From: Atriophallophorus winterbourni | Taxonomy: Eukaryota > Platyhelminthes > Trematoda > Plagiorchiida > Microphallidae | NCBI GenBank assembly: GCA_013407085.1 | Contig: JACCGJ010010573.1 | Coordinates: 51,612-115,611 of the forward strand | Length of the DNA stretch: 64,000 nt | Direction: 5' to 3' | Shown here: positions 11,884 to 21,142 of the stretch, piece by piece | How the letters are laid out: each line of letters begins with the position of its first letter | How positions within the stretch are numbered: the stretch's first letter is position 1 | Position numbers and translations under genes: made by a program | The notes under the pieces: generated by a model | The model's input: the letters and a program-made list of their open reading frames with translations, nothing else | Database searches by the model: none | Told to the model about the DNA's origin: nothing

Positions 11884-11976
11884 GCCTGGGCAACCTGACA
11901 GTATCCTAGCCCACGTGCAGTATCTGACTGTACGGCACTTTGGCTGGATCAGACTTGTGCTTTCATACCATACCAT
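11879..11976 (+). repeat. SINE-like 3'-half copy supplying the presumed stop of the basigin-like gene
   Basis: Begins gtctaggcctgggcaacc. The in-frame TAG (11881-11883) that ends the inferred last basigin exon is inside this repeat. Flanks carry the direct repeat tttagtcattct (11867-11878 and about 11976-11987), consistent with a target duplication. Confidence 0.7.
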
Positions 11977-11987
11977 TTAGTCATTCT

Positions 11988-12017
11988 GTCTAGGCCTGGG
12001 CAACCTGACATTTTGTT
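11988..12017 (+). repeat. Left piece of a SINE-like copy split by the Penelope-like composite
   Basis: gtctaggcctgggcaacctg starts a second tandem SINE-like copy. It breaks off at the 16-bp sequence aacctgacattttgtt (12002-12017) and resumes at 14763. Confidence 0.7.
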
Positions 12018-12059
12018 GTTCATAGTTGTTCTCCGAGCTGGTATGATTGATTGCGGACG

Positions 12060-12089
12060 TTTCGTCATCAAACTAGATGACATCATCAG
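12060..12089 (-). ncRNA. Hammerhead-like ribozyme core, left Penelope terminal segment
   Basis: Minus strand reads CTGATGA, one T, GTCATC, loop TAGTTT, GATGAC, GAAA: both conserved boxes around a perfect 6-bp stem II. The next bases are CGTC, so A-C-G-U could form the tiny self-complementary stem III of dimeric hammerheads, with GTC as cleavage triplet. The extra T after CTGATGA and a patchy stem I weaken the call. Penelope-like elements are known to carry such motifs in their pseudo-LTRs. Confidence 0.6.
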
Positions 12090-12153
12090 CGAAACTTCTT
12101 TCGAAGCAACTGGGCGGTGGGCATCATTCGAATTTATCTGCTGCGCGTCGACC

Positions 12154-12357
12154 TCATCTACTGTGATTGGCTGTAATTCTTGCATGTTCTCTTTGGCGTG
12201 TTCTCATTGGTCCGTAGATCCCATCCACTTGAATGTGTTCATTGATTGATTGTGGTGTCAAATACCACGCTTCGAGGAACTCTCTAACATGACGAGTTCT
12301 TCCTTTGGCGATGATTTCCGTTCTATCCCAATTGAATTCATGACCTTCTCGATCCAT
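12154..12357 (-). pseudogene. Penelope-like ORF, C-terminal part cut off by the SINE-like insertion
   Basis: The minus strand gives MDREGHEFNWDRTEIIAKG, then RHVREFLEAWYLTPQSINEH. This is the tail that follows the GIY-YIG nuclease in Penelope-like proteins (a GH.F.W box and a REFLEAW box). It joins the ORF at 12581-14083 if the 234-bp SINE-like insert and one copy of its 10-bp duplication are ignored: the residues M-D-R occur on both sides of the insert. Confidence 0.8.
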
Positions 12358-12358
12358 G

Positions 12359-12592
12359 CACAGATGTGCAATCGTGCAGCATTTCCGTGCTGCACGGCTA
12401 ACATCGTGCTAAATTGATTGGCCAACAGTAGTGAGCTGCATGCTGAAATACGCTGGAGTCTCGCTACCATTTCTATTTCTCCCTCATATCTGTCTAGGCC
12501 TGGGCAACCAGACAGTATCTTAGCCCACGTGCAGTCTCTGACTGTGCGGCACTTTGCCTGGATCAGGCTTGTGCATTCATTCATTCATTCAT
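12359..12592 (+). mobile_element. SINE-like repeat with 10-bp TSD and (attc)n tail
   Basis: 234 bp. Starts at the hairpin region (cgtgcagca 12373-12381, tgctgcacg 12388-12396), then the agtgagctg block, a pyrimidine-rich link, the taggcctgggcaacc core and gcggcactttgcctggatca, ending in repeated attc (about 12575-12592). It is flanked by tcgatccatg at 12349-12358 and 12593-12602. The Penelope-like reading frame resumes exactly across it. This is the best reference copy for the short form of the family. Confidence 0.85.
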
Positions 12593-14083
12593 TCGATCCA
12601 TGTGTGCCGATATTACCGATTTGTGGTCGTGTCGTTGTGTGGCCAGTTTGTGTTCATGTATCCTTGTTTCCAGCCTTCTTCCAGTCTGTCCGATATAATA
12701 TTTCTCACAATCTGAACACGGGGTTCTGTACACGACATTGTTTCTTTCTTCCTTAGTCAGCGTGTCCTTGACCTTGACTAGGTTGCCTCTCAGTGTCGAA
12801 GCTGGCTTGTGTGCCACACTAATTCCAAGTGGGCGTAGTATTCTTGCGGTAATCTCCGAGATATGTTGTATATAGGGTAGTGTTAGCCTTGTCGTGTTCG
12901 TGTTGTTCGCATGCGTTTGGGTTGTCGAGTCCATGTTGCGAATGATGAAATCCTTTGGGTATCCATTCTTCCGGAAGAGTTTGAATAAATACTTTTCCTC
13001 TTCTTTCTTGAGTTCCTCGGTACTGCAGTGTGTTTTTGCGCGGTTGAACAGTGTTCGGACACAGCTTCGCTTGTGGGTTGCCGGGTGCTTGCTTTTATAG
13101 TTCAAAACTTGATCCGTGTGTGTTCCTTTCCTGTATACGCTTGTTTCGAGGTTCCCTGTTTCCGTTCTTCGCACGTTTACATCCAGAAATGGTAGGCAGT
13201 TGTCACATTCTGTCTCCTTCGTAAATTGTATTCCATTGAAGACGCAATTAAGTAGACGGTGCGCATCCTCTAGGTTTTCTTTCTTTAGAATCACGAACGT
13301 ATCGTCGACGTATCGGGTCCAGAGTTTGGGTTGGATAAGCGGTAATGCGATACGTTCAAGTCTTTGCATTACGGCTTCCGCTAGCAACCCAGAAATTGGC
13401 GATCCCATTGGGGTTCCTTTCATTTGTTTATGCAAACGATTGTTGAATTTGAAGTTCGTCTGTAAACACAACTCCAATAACTGTAGTATACTGTCCTTCG
13501 TCAGCCGGTTTCCATTGTGCTCTGTTCCGCGTTCGTCCAGCAGTTGTGATATGGTTTGCATCGCTAATGTAGTGTCGATTGATGTAAACAGCGCTGTCAC
13601 ATCAAAAGAAACCATTATTTCTCCATCTTCTATATTCACGTCCTTTATCTTCTGCAAGAATTTAGTTGCGGAATCTATCGAATAATTTAATCCTTGTATA
13701 AGGTAAAGTAATCTTTTTCGTAGTTCTTTGCAGAGTTTGTAGTTGGGTGCTCCCGGCAGCGATACTATTGGGCGAAGTGGAACGTTTTCCTTGTGAATTT
13801 TTGGTAGTCCATAGAAGCGTGGTAGGCTTGAACCTTCTGGTTTCATTCTAAAATGTTCTATAGCACTGAGTTGTCCCATGAACTTGAGTTTTTTCAGCGT
13901 AGCATTTATCTTGTTTTCCAACTGTTTTGTTTGGTCTTCGCTGGTCTCTCGATACGTGGTGGTGTCTTGCAGAAGTTGTTCAGCTTTGCGTATATAATCG
14001 TCTTTGTCCATGACCACCGTCACCCGTCCTTTGTCTGCCGGTAATATGACAATATTTCTATCTTTTTGTAACTTCAATATCAA
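12581..14083 (-). pseudogene. Penelope-like reverse transcriptase with GIY-YIG endonuclease (interrupted)
   Basis: 500 codons, 5'-truncated: the first codon is not ATG, and two stops (TAATAA) lie about 15 bases upstream near 14100. In order: DRNIVILPADKGRVTVVMD (the Penelope-like DKG motif), LPRFYGLPKIHK, LRPIVSLPGAPNYKL, VSFDVTALFTSID, GTPMGSPISGLLAE, WTRYVDDTFVILK (catalytic YVDD intact) and LPFLDVNV. The nuclease domain VVYRTPCSDCEKYYIGQTGR carries the CxxC insertion typical of Penelope-like GIY-YIG. The ORF stops where the SINE-like insert begins; its C-terminus is at 12154-12357. The catalytic residues survive, but truncation at both ends makes this copy non-autonomous. Confidence 0.9.
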
Positions 14084-14104
14084 TAGATCAATAGTTTATT
14101 ACGG

Positions 14105-14625
14105 TATAAAAAGCGGGGAGCTTGTACAAAACCGCAGGGTGGATTGTGCGTGGATCGAAAAGAAAAGAATAGTAAAATGTTCGAGTTTCCAAGGCCTTAT
14201 AGCGGGCCGCATTCGCGTTAGCCTGCACCATTAGTGGATTTTTGTGGCATTTGGACAGGTAGGGCGTCAACCCGGGACACCGCTACCCACCACATCCTCC
14301 GGAACAGGGTCAGATGAGACTGCGTGCGCTTGGACTTCCGATACTGGGATCTGGAAGAGCAATGAAACTGGAGAAGTGTTAGAGGGGTAGTGACGAAAAT
14401 GCAAATGGCACAGAAAGAGAACTTACCGTTGCCACGAGGGGGTATTAGTGTCTTGGGAGTGGGAGATTTCATGGAGGTGGGAATCGAGGAGACCTTTGAA
14501 AGAACCGAAAGAAGCGGATTCAAAAAGCTTGCCTGGAAGAGCATTCCATGGACTGCAGACTCGCACCGAGAAAAACCTGCGGCGACATTCAAGTCGACTT
14601 TGCTGATGTTCATTGCAGTAATCTC
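14105..14625 (-). pseudogene. 3' fragment of Jockey-like LINE family J inside the Penelope composite
   Basis: Minus strand encodes QQSRLECRRRFFSVRVCSPW, NALPGKLFESASFGSFKGLL and DSHLHEISHSQDTNTP, nearly the same as the end of the LINE at 6020-7890. The shared 3' UTR (for example acccgggacac.gctacccac) also matches about 6160-6300. It ends abruptly near 14100 at the truncated Penelope ORF and near 14625 at the inverted Penelope segment. Confidence 0.8.
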
Positions 14626-14658
14626 GTTGCGCGCCCAGTTGCTTCGAAAGAAGTTTCG

Positions 14659-14692
14659 CTGATGATGTCATCTAGTTTGATGACGAAACGTC
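14659..14692 (+). ncRNA. Hammerhead-like ribozyme core, right Penelope terminal segment
   Basis: CTGATGA 14659-14665, T, GTCATC 14667-14672, loop TAGTTT, GATGAC 14679-14684, GAAA 14685-14688, then CGTC. Base-for-base the same core as the left copy but on the opposite strand. Stem I pairs only partly (CGCAA after the cleavage triplet with TTTCG before the core, one mismatch). Confidence 0.6.
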
Positions 14693-14762
14693 CGCAATCA
14701 ATCATATCAGCTCGGAGAACAACTATGAACAACAATCCAGTACCTGAGCTACAAGTTTTCAA

Positions 14763-14850
14763 AACCTGACATTTTGTTAGCTCACGTGCAGTCTCTGACT
14801 GTACGGCACTTTGGCTGGATCAGACTTGTGCTTTCATACCATACCATTTA
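14763..14850 (+). repeat. Right piece of the SINE-like copy split by the Penelope composite
   Basis: Starts with the second copy of the 16-bp duplication (14763-14778), then gctcacgtgcagtctctgac and the ggcactttggctggatcaga block. It ends before a third tttagtcattct (about 14847-14858). Confidence 0.7.
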
Positions 14851-14858
14851 GTCATTCT

Positions 14859-15539
14859 AAAACCTGCGGAGCATGAAACCTTCATGCGCTTGTGATGCAC
14901 ATCCATAGTCTATATCCACCGATGGAGGCCAACATCAACTCCATTTTGTTGACCTCATTTTAGTGCCAGTGCCTGTCATTTTACACATCAGCAATACGGA
15001 TGTTCGTCACTAACGCTTTTCGTTTTTATCAGTTCATTTCTCCGATCGGGAAAAAAGTCGATTGATCTGGACGTATGATCAAAGTACGGTAGCCTGATTT
15101 GTCATCATTGATGAGCTATGCATTTTAGCTCCTCGTAATGCTAACCCAACTGCCTCCATCTCGCCGCTGCATTTGATCATGCCGCGTGATTATATTTTTA
15201 CTCAAGCACTTTCAAACCGAGCAACTAACCTACTTGCTATTTTTTGTCGAAATTTCCGGCATGTTTAACAGGTGTGTGAACCCACTAGTTTCGAGTGAGT
15301 CAGTGCGCCGCTTACTGCACGTGACCGGGATTAGTGTCAGGTATATTAGAAAGTGATGAGGTGTAAAAAAGCAGCATAGTTATTAGCATTCTGCTCAGAT
15401 GTTATGGCTACTCCACTTGTCTGTCTACAATGCTACTCCTGGGCAATCTGAGAGTGTTTCAGCCTACGTTTGGTACCTAGCGTGACTGCAGCTAGCTTCG
15501 ACTTACACGCAAACATTTCTCCGTACCGCACGCTTTATA
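14859..15539. other. No recognisable feature
   Basis: Only one diverged scrap of the SINE-like core (about 15430-15460, cctgggcaatctgagag) is seen. No coding signal. Confidence 0.5.
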
Positions 15540-15625
15540 TTTCTCATATCCGTCTAGGCCTGGGCAACCTGACAGTCTCTGACTGTGCGGCACTTTGTCT
15601 GGAGCAGGCTTGTGCTTTCATACAT
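15540..15625 (+). repeat. SINE-like repeat, 3' half with internal deletion
   Basis: tctaggcctgggcaacctga runs straight into ctctgactgtgcggcac: the block tatcttagcccacgtgcag is missing. The tail is catacatttatatg. Confidence 0.75.
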
Positions 15626-15711
15626 TTATATGGTCAGTAATGTCTCGTCATTTGCTACACGCTTATTATATGGAGAGGAGTGATACTTACGGCAGACGAA
15701 TCGAGACAAAT

Positions 15712-15800
15712 CCTGCTCTAGGCCTGAGCAACCTGACAGTATCTTATCTCACATGTAGTGTACGAGTGTGCGGCACTTTCCCTGGATCGTGCATAAATAC
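15712..15800 (+). repeat. SINE-like repeat, 3' half
   Basis: tctaggcctgagcaacctga, diverged middle, then gtgcggcactttccctggat. Oriented as the copy 170 bp upstream. Confidence 0.7.
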
Positions 15801-15924
15801 ACTCGTCTAGTACCTTGTTTACACAAGCTTCGAAGACATTCGATTTAACGCTAACCATGTCACTCCCCGCGTTTTCCGCCCAGTTGCCAATTGTGTCTCA
15901 ATTTAACACTGAGGTCTGGCTGGC

Positions 15925-16340
15925 CGGTCACTTAATCGCCAGACACTTAATCGCCGACATTTAATCACCAAGTCACTTCATCTTCAGTCACTTAATCCCA
16001 GTTTGATAACTTATGAAGAATGCAACCCCCTCTGTCTCACGGATTTCGTTCACATCTGGTCTGTCATTAGGCACACTAATGCAAGATTTTTTATCTTCGG
16101 TGATCGAAGTCTGGTTGGTGCACTGTCTCTTAACAAGATTTAGTTTGCTAATGGGATGTTCAAGGTTGTACCTTCGCTTTTCTACCAGTTATACATTTTC
16201 AATATGCTGAAGGCGTCACGCCACCAGCAATTTACTGTCTTTTACAAAAACAAACTGGGGATTAAGTGACTGAAGATTAATTGACTGGGGATGAAGTGAC
16301 TTGGTGTTTAAATGTCTGGGGATTAAGTGTCAGTAAACCT
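15925..16340. mobile_element. Small foldback element with minisatellite-like inverted ends
   Basis: Left arm (about 15928-16008) repeats cacttaatc-type units. Right arm (about 16251-16337) is its reverse complement in the same order, ending at caaactggggattaagtgac. About 240 bp of unique sequence lies between. This looks like a non-autonomous foldback/MITE element; a target duplication was not found by eye. Confidence 0.6.
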
Positions 16341-16408
16341 TTCCAACGTCACTTACATTCACCCACATATCTCACAACACAAAGGATTGTGAATTGGTTA
16401 TTGGGTTT

Positions 16409-16846
16409 ATTTTTTCCCTTCGCGAGAGCCGGTGACGATTTTGAGGGTTCTTGCGCCTCTCTTGAAGTGCCTCGGCGATTGTTCGAGTGCATCTCTCTGG
16501 CCTTTGCACGACCAGGTGCAACCTGCAAGGCAGCAGGGATTTTTCCTCAGGGTTCACTCCCAAAACCTTTCTCGCAATCGGGTATGCCGCAAGGCACGTA
16601 TGTGCAATCGTTCAGCATTTCTGTGCTGTACGGCTTACATTGTGCTAAATTGATTGGCCAACGGTAGTGAGCTGCATGCTGAAACACGCTGGAGTCTCAC
16701 TACCACTTCTATTTCTAATTCACCCCTCATATATGTCTAGGCCTGGGCAACCTGACAGTACCTTAGCCCACGTATAGTCTCTGACTGTGCGGCACTTTGC
16801 CTGGATCAGGCTTGTGCTTTCATACCATATCATACCATATTGGGTT
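16409..16846 (+). mobile_element. Longest SINE-like copy, with 5' head and 12-bp TSD
   Basis: Direct repeats attgggtttatt (16397-16408, 16847-16858) bound 438 bp. The right 245 bp is the usual family: hairpin remnant at about 16610, agtgagctg block, taggcctgggcaacctgaca, gcggcactttgcctggatca. The left 190 bp is a head not seen complete in any other copy. Within the head, tgttcgagtgc (about 16479-16489) resembles a Pol III B box, but no good A box was found, so tRNA or other Pol III origin is open. This is probably the least 5'-truncated copy here. Confidence 0.65.
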
Positions 16847-16984
16847 TATTACGCAGAATTAAACAGGCAAATCACAGCAATTTCCATCTCTCCCGGTTGT
16901 CACCATGATCTGATTTGTCCAGCGATTTCGTGCCCGTGGGCTCTTGACGAATTGCATCTAATTCACTAGCGGCTAACGTCCATC

Positions 16985-17265
16985 TACTCATGTTCCCGAA
17001 AATGTTGTCGCTCGATCCGTTCTCATGCATCGTCACCATCGTGGACAGCATTACATTGGCATCAAGTGTCTAAATATCACAGAACCACGGTAGTTTAAAA
17101 TCGTTAAACGAAGGGGAAGGGTTTGACCCAAACAGCTAGTCGAAGAATATGCACAGAAACTGGGATGAGGTGCCTACATCTCGGATCAAAGATGCATTCA
17201 AGCAAGTGTTGTAAATGATTAGAGCCTCACCGGCAATGCAGCGTCCTTGTGGCTTTTACGGTCAC
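16985..17265 (+). repeat. Dispersed repeat R2
   Basis: Shares an ordered series of blocks with 18590-18870: aaaatcgt.aa, ggggaagggt, gagtatgcaca-like, then gaggtgcctacatctcgg and tcaagcaagt. No coding frame is common to both copies. Origin unknown. Confidence 0.55.
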
Positions 17266-18473
17266 ACATCATAACAAGCTTTCCTCGCCACTTCACTTGC
17301 CAACGTACAAGGTTAATCAGACACTGTTCTCATGCAATTCTCTGTCTGTCTGTCGCCCGAGAGCTCGTGATTTTTACTCTTTGCTAATGCACTTCACGCC
17401 TCTGCCCTGTTATTCTCATTACTCTTTACAAAAGGGCATTGCCAGGAATTAGGGACAACTAATTTTGAACGTGCATCCTTACGACCCTAACATGTGCCTC
17501 ACACAATTAACCCATAGCTCAGTTAACTTGGCTACGCATTGGTTGTGCATCGGTATCCACATTTATCCACCCTCATAGCTGTGTTTTTTAACCATAGTCA
17601 TCGTTTTCTGGTATCCGTCAGTGTGTGGTGTCATGTGTACATAGATTTATTTGTAGATGTGCTTCAGATGAAACGCTTTCCTTTACAAGACCTACACAGT
17701 GTTGGATGGTAAATGACGAATGTCATAGCACATCAAAGATAGTCAATCAATCGCTAAAACGCACTTGACCGTGTAGGCCTCAAGTTTGGTTCTCAAGAAC
17801 ATCAGTGATATCAGATGCGACTTGTATGAGTAAACTGTGCAACAGCCGTGCAGTGCAAACAAACGCTGCCTTTCGAGTCAGTTCAATCTGCTCTGCTCGT
17901 GATATCTTTTGAGCAAAAGTTCACGAACATGTGTGTTGTGTGAGAGGTGGAATAAATGTGGTCAGGGTTGGGTTGTTTGCGTGGAAAGTGTCCAAATAAA
18001 AAATACTTGCTCCTCGTTTTCGTCTGTATTGGGCTGAATACATTTTTACAATCCTAAGGCGTCTAAAATTAAAATTTCCAAGGACGTGCTGTTTTGCTCT
18101 GTGTTATGGATTTTCCAAAAAATGAATATTTTCTCTTCCTGTGCGACATACTCGGTGTGTGGAAGAATGTAGATTTAACATCAGAAAATTCGAAAAACCT
18201 GAAATGGCCCAAGTTGCTTTCAGCCCTTAAAAGCTGACCTTTCCGTAGGAAACTGTCCAAAAACTACCCGCTCTGGGTTTGGAATAACACATGTGCTCAA
18301 GTTTGCCGCGATGACATGCCAGGTTTTCGATTGGGTCTTGTCAGAACTAACATTCTTTGACTTCAGCTTACGAATATAACACTTGTCAACCACGGTTAAT
18401 GGATTTCTGTTACCAATTGAGGCCAAATCTGGTTCACCTCGCTACCTGAGCCATGCACGCATATGACATCCCA
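17266..18473. other. No recognisable feature
   Basis: Short unrelated open frames on both strands; no domain, splice pattern or repeat shared with the rest of the window was found. Confidence 0.5.
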
Positions 18474-18580
18474 CTGTCATTTTCTAAGCCTGGACAACAT
18501 GATAATATCTTAGCACGCGTGCAGTCTATGATTGTGCGGCACTGTGCATAGATCAGGCTTGTGATATCATACACACATAC
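18474..18580 (+). repeat. SINE-like repeat, diverged 3' half
   Basis: tctaagcctggacaacatga, then gtgcagtctatgattgtgcg and gcatagatcaggcttgtgat. Confidence 0.65.
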
Positions 18581-18589
18581 ATCATATCT

Positions 18590-18870
18590 GATTTTGGACG
18601 CGATCCATCGTTATAATCATCATAGACAGCACTACACCAGTAGCATGTACCGAATGCCTAATTGCCACACAACCATGAAAAAGTAAAATCGTAAAAGATG
18701 GGGAAGGGTGGGACTTAAATAGCTACGGATTCTATTGAAGAGTATGCACAAACAAACTAGGAAGAGGTGCCTACACCTCGGATGGAACGTGCCTTCAATC
18801 AAGTTTCGTGAACGAGTAGAGCGACATCAGTATGGCAGCTTCCTTGCAGCTTTCACTGTCATGCATCATA
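18590..18870 (+). repeat. Dispersed repeat R2
   Basis: Best copy of the blocks gaggtgcctacacctcggat, tcaatcaagtttcgtgaacg and agtagagcgacat, shared with 11025-11130 and 16985-17265. It follows a SINE-like piece. Confidence 0.6.
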
Positions 18871-19084
18871 TCATCGCGCTGAGACTGGACCATAACGTGA
18901 TGCGATGGTTTGTGTACCTCTATGACCCATGGAGCTATTCTGGTTGGTGCTCTCCGAGCACCTTCAGAGTCACTCATACCAGGAAGGTCAATGGATAGAG
19001 ATCAGAGGAACACGGTCTCAAACAAACCCGCTGCCTTGTGGGTCAGGCTTTTTAGTCAGTCTTTGGTCGAGAACCCTAACTGTT

Positions 19085-19140
19085 CTCCTGTCTAGGCATG
19101 GGCGACCTGGTAGTATCCCAGCCCGCATCAAATCATGACT
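19085..19140 (+). repeat. SINE-like repeat, short fragment
   Basis: tgtctaggcatgggcgacct, then a diverged cagcccgcat block; the rest is lost. Confidence 0.55.
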
Positions 19141-19265
19141 ATTACTACGATCCCTCGTTATGCTACGATGCTATACAATTTTTGTATTGACGGCAAGGGG
19201 ATGTGCAGTTGTTTGTCCCATACTTACCCTATCCAAACCCTGCTAAATAGACTACCGCATGCATT

Positions 19266-19462
19266 GTATGTACGTATGGCATCATAAGCCCGATCCAGGC
19301 AAAATGCCGCAGAGTCATAGACTGCATTTGGGCTAAAATTCTGCCAGGTTACCCAGACTTAGACAGATGTAAGAAGTAAAAACTGTGGTGAGATTCCAGC
19401 GTGTTTCCGTAACGAGGCAAATCAGTCCAGCACGATGTACAGTACAGAGATACTGCACGATT
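19266..19462 (-). repeat. SINE-like repeat, antisense, near-complete
   Basis: Minus strand shows the hairpin region, the gagattccag block, the core and the 3' block in order. A tatg-type tetranucleotide stretch lies at its 3' side (about 19262-19276). Confidence 0.65.
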
Positions 19463-19685
19463 TTATATCCGTGCAGATTATATATCCACATACATTGACT
19501 TTTAACCAGTTGCCTCGCTGAATAAGTCTAATTTGTACCTGTTCAATACATCCCGATATGGAACATTCACTACAAACTTCGGGCACCATGTCTGTGGATG
19601 GATATATACCACATGCATATATGGTGCCGTTGAAAAAATCAATGAAATGTACCATACACGGAGAAGGGATAGTTAGTAAGTAAAT

Positions 19686-19893
19686 ATGAAAGCACAAGCC
19701 TGATCCAGGCAAAGTGACGTACAGTCTGAGACTGCACGTTGGCTAAGATACTGTCAGGTTGCCCGGGCCTAGACAGATATGAGGGTGGAATAGAAATGGT
19801 AGTGAGACTCCAATGTGTTTCAGCATACAGCTCACTACCGTTGGCCACTCATTTTAGCACGATGTTAGCCGCACAACACATAAATGCTGCACG
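19686..19893 (-). repeat. SINE-like repeat, antisense, near-complete
   Basis: Minus strand: tgcagcat..., agtgagctg block, pyrimidine link, tctgtctaggcccgggcaac and gcctggatcaggcttgtgct. The 5' side ends at about 19893 next to unrelated sequence. Confidence 0.75.
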
Positions 19894-19899
19894 ATTACA

Positions 19900-20527
19900 C
19901 CTCCGTGGTTGCATGGGAGTTAAGCACGCTATAGTTGCTACTGATGTATTAATGATACACCGTACTATGTCCATCACTAAATCCATCCTTATTTTATATT
20001 GTCTTTCGTTCCAGCGATGGCAACAAACAGAAGACGTCCGCTTACGCAACTCCCATCCATGCTAATAGACGCGTACCCCTCACCGATGATTCTGTTTTGT
20101 CCGGCGCACCCCTAATTGAACTTGATTCATTGTCGTTATCCTCTGTTTGGGATCCTTCCCCTGTCAGCATCTTTATATGTGCGCGCGCGTGCCTATTTTT
20201 GCCCAATCACACATTTTGCTTCCAGTCTATCGCCGCAATTTTGGCCTCGCGGACCAAATATGCTTGCTTTATATCAATCCAAATACATTCTCACCAGAAG
20301 CGCGTATACACATTTCCGATTTTTGTCAGGTTTCGCTTTACCTGGGGAATATTTTTTTCATGGTTGTTTATGGGCTGATGGGTAGTGGCTGAACGTTAAG
20401 AAACACGGGTTATCAATTAGCACGATTCCATAAACAACTGAGTGTATCGCCAGGAGTAACAGCCACAACGCCAGTGGGCGTATTTCGCCAGCATTCAAAA
20501 CCGTTTCTAGGCACTCTCAGGTTGCCT
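19900..20527. other. No recognisable feature
   Basis: Three overlapping open frames at about 20100-20390 are shadows of one another in all three plus frames; none has a recognisable motif. Confidence 0.45.
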
Positions 20528-20635
20528 TCCTCATATCCATCTAGGCTTGGGCAACCTGACAGTATCTTAGCCCACGTGCAGTCTCTGACTGTGCAGCACT
20601 GTCTGGATCAGGCGTGTGCTTTATACCATACCATA
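20528..20635 (+). repeat. SINE-like repeat, 3' half
   Basis: catctaggcttgggcaacct, then ttagcccacgtgcagtctct, with tail taccataccatac. Confidence 0.75.
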
Positions 20636-20997
20636 CTCTAGAGTTGCAAGTTTTGGTGATGTACATTCGTCGTTGTAGACACATACTCCAGTTAAATATC
20701 GTTTTTTCTTAAACCCTTTTAAATGTAATCATCGCATTTTGTGAGGTTTGCCGTAAATCCAGCTGCAGGCCACGCATATTCCACGTGCAGACCTTATTGC
20801 TTGACAATCAGGCGCTTGAAATCGTAGATTGTTTTATGTCTCTCGGTGGTTGTATCAATATGTGTGCGTCGTTAGACGACTAGGTCTCGTAACACGTTTC
20901 TAAGGCAGCCGTAGCATTCCGCTACCTAGGTCTCTTGGCGTCAGAATGGACTGCTTTTAGTGTTTAAAGGTAGAGTCTGCAAAGCGACAATTAGGCC

Positions 20998-21075
20998 TGT
21001 ATTGCACGCATGTGCAATCATGCAGTACTTTGTGCTGTGCTGCTAACATCGTGTTAAATTGATTGACCGGAGGTC
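20998..21075 (+). repeat. SINE-like repeat, 5' part only
   Basis: gcacgcatgtgcaatcatgc, then the hairpin remnant and ctaacatcgtg.taaattgattg. A piece without the 3' half is hard to explain by 5' truncation and suggests a later deletion. Confidence 0.55.
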
Positions 21076-21142
21076 TCGTAGTTACAAACAAATGTCATGT
21101 ATTGTCGCAGATTGATGGAGAAAATATACGTTTGGATAAAGA

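Larger units (their letters stand above)
12018..14762 (-). mobile_element. Penelope-like retroelement composite with inverted terminal segments
   Basis: A 2745-bp unit bounded by identical 16-bp direct repeats aacctgacattttgtt (12002-12017 and 14763-14778), inserted into a SINE-like copy. The ends are inverted repeats of about 100 bp (12018-12116 and about 14632-14736), resembling the inverted pseudo-LTRs known for Penelope-like elements; each holds a hammerhead-like motif. Inside are the antisense RT/GIY-YIG ORF and, between the ORF 5' end (about 14100) and the right inverted segment, a Jockey-like 3' fragment. Two formation routes are possible: nested insertion, or template switching during reverse transcription. 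A SINE-like element inserted later at 12359-12592. Confidence 0.85.

Noticed and set aside
16281..16667. 128-codon frame upstream of a SINE-like copy
   Set aside because: Spans a foldback arm, the target duplication and the SINE head, so the frame crosses independent insertions.
20097..20392. Three overlapping open frames on the plus strand
   Set aside because: Low-complexity overlap in all three frames, with no domain, splice site or start context.
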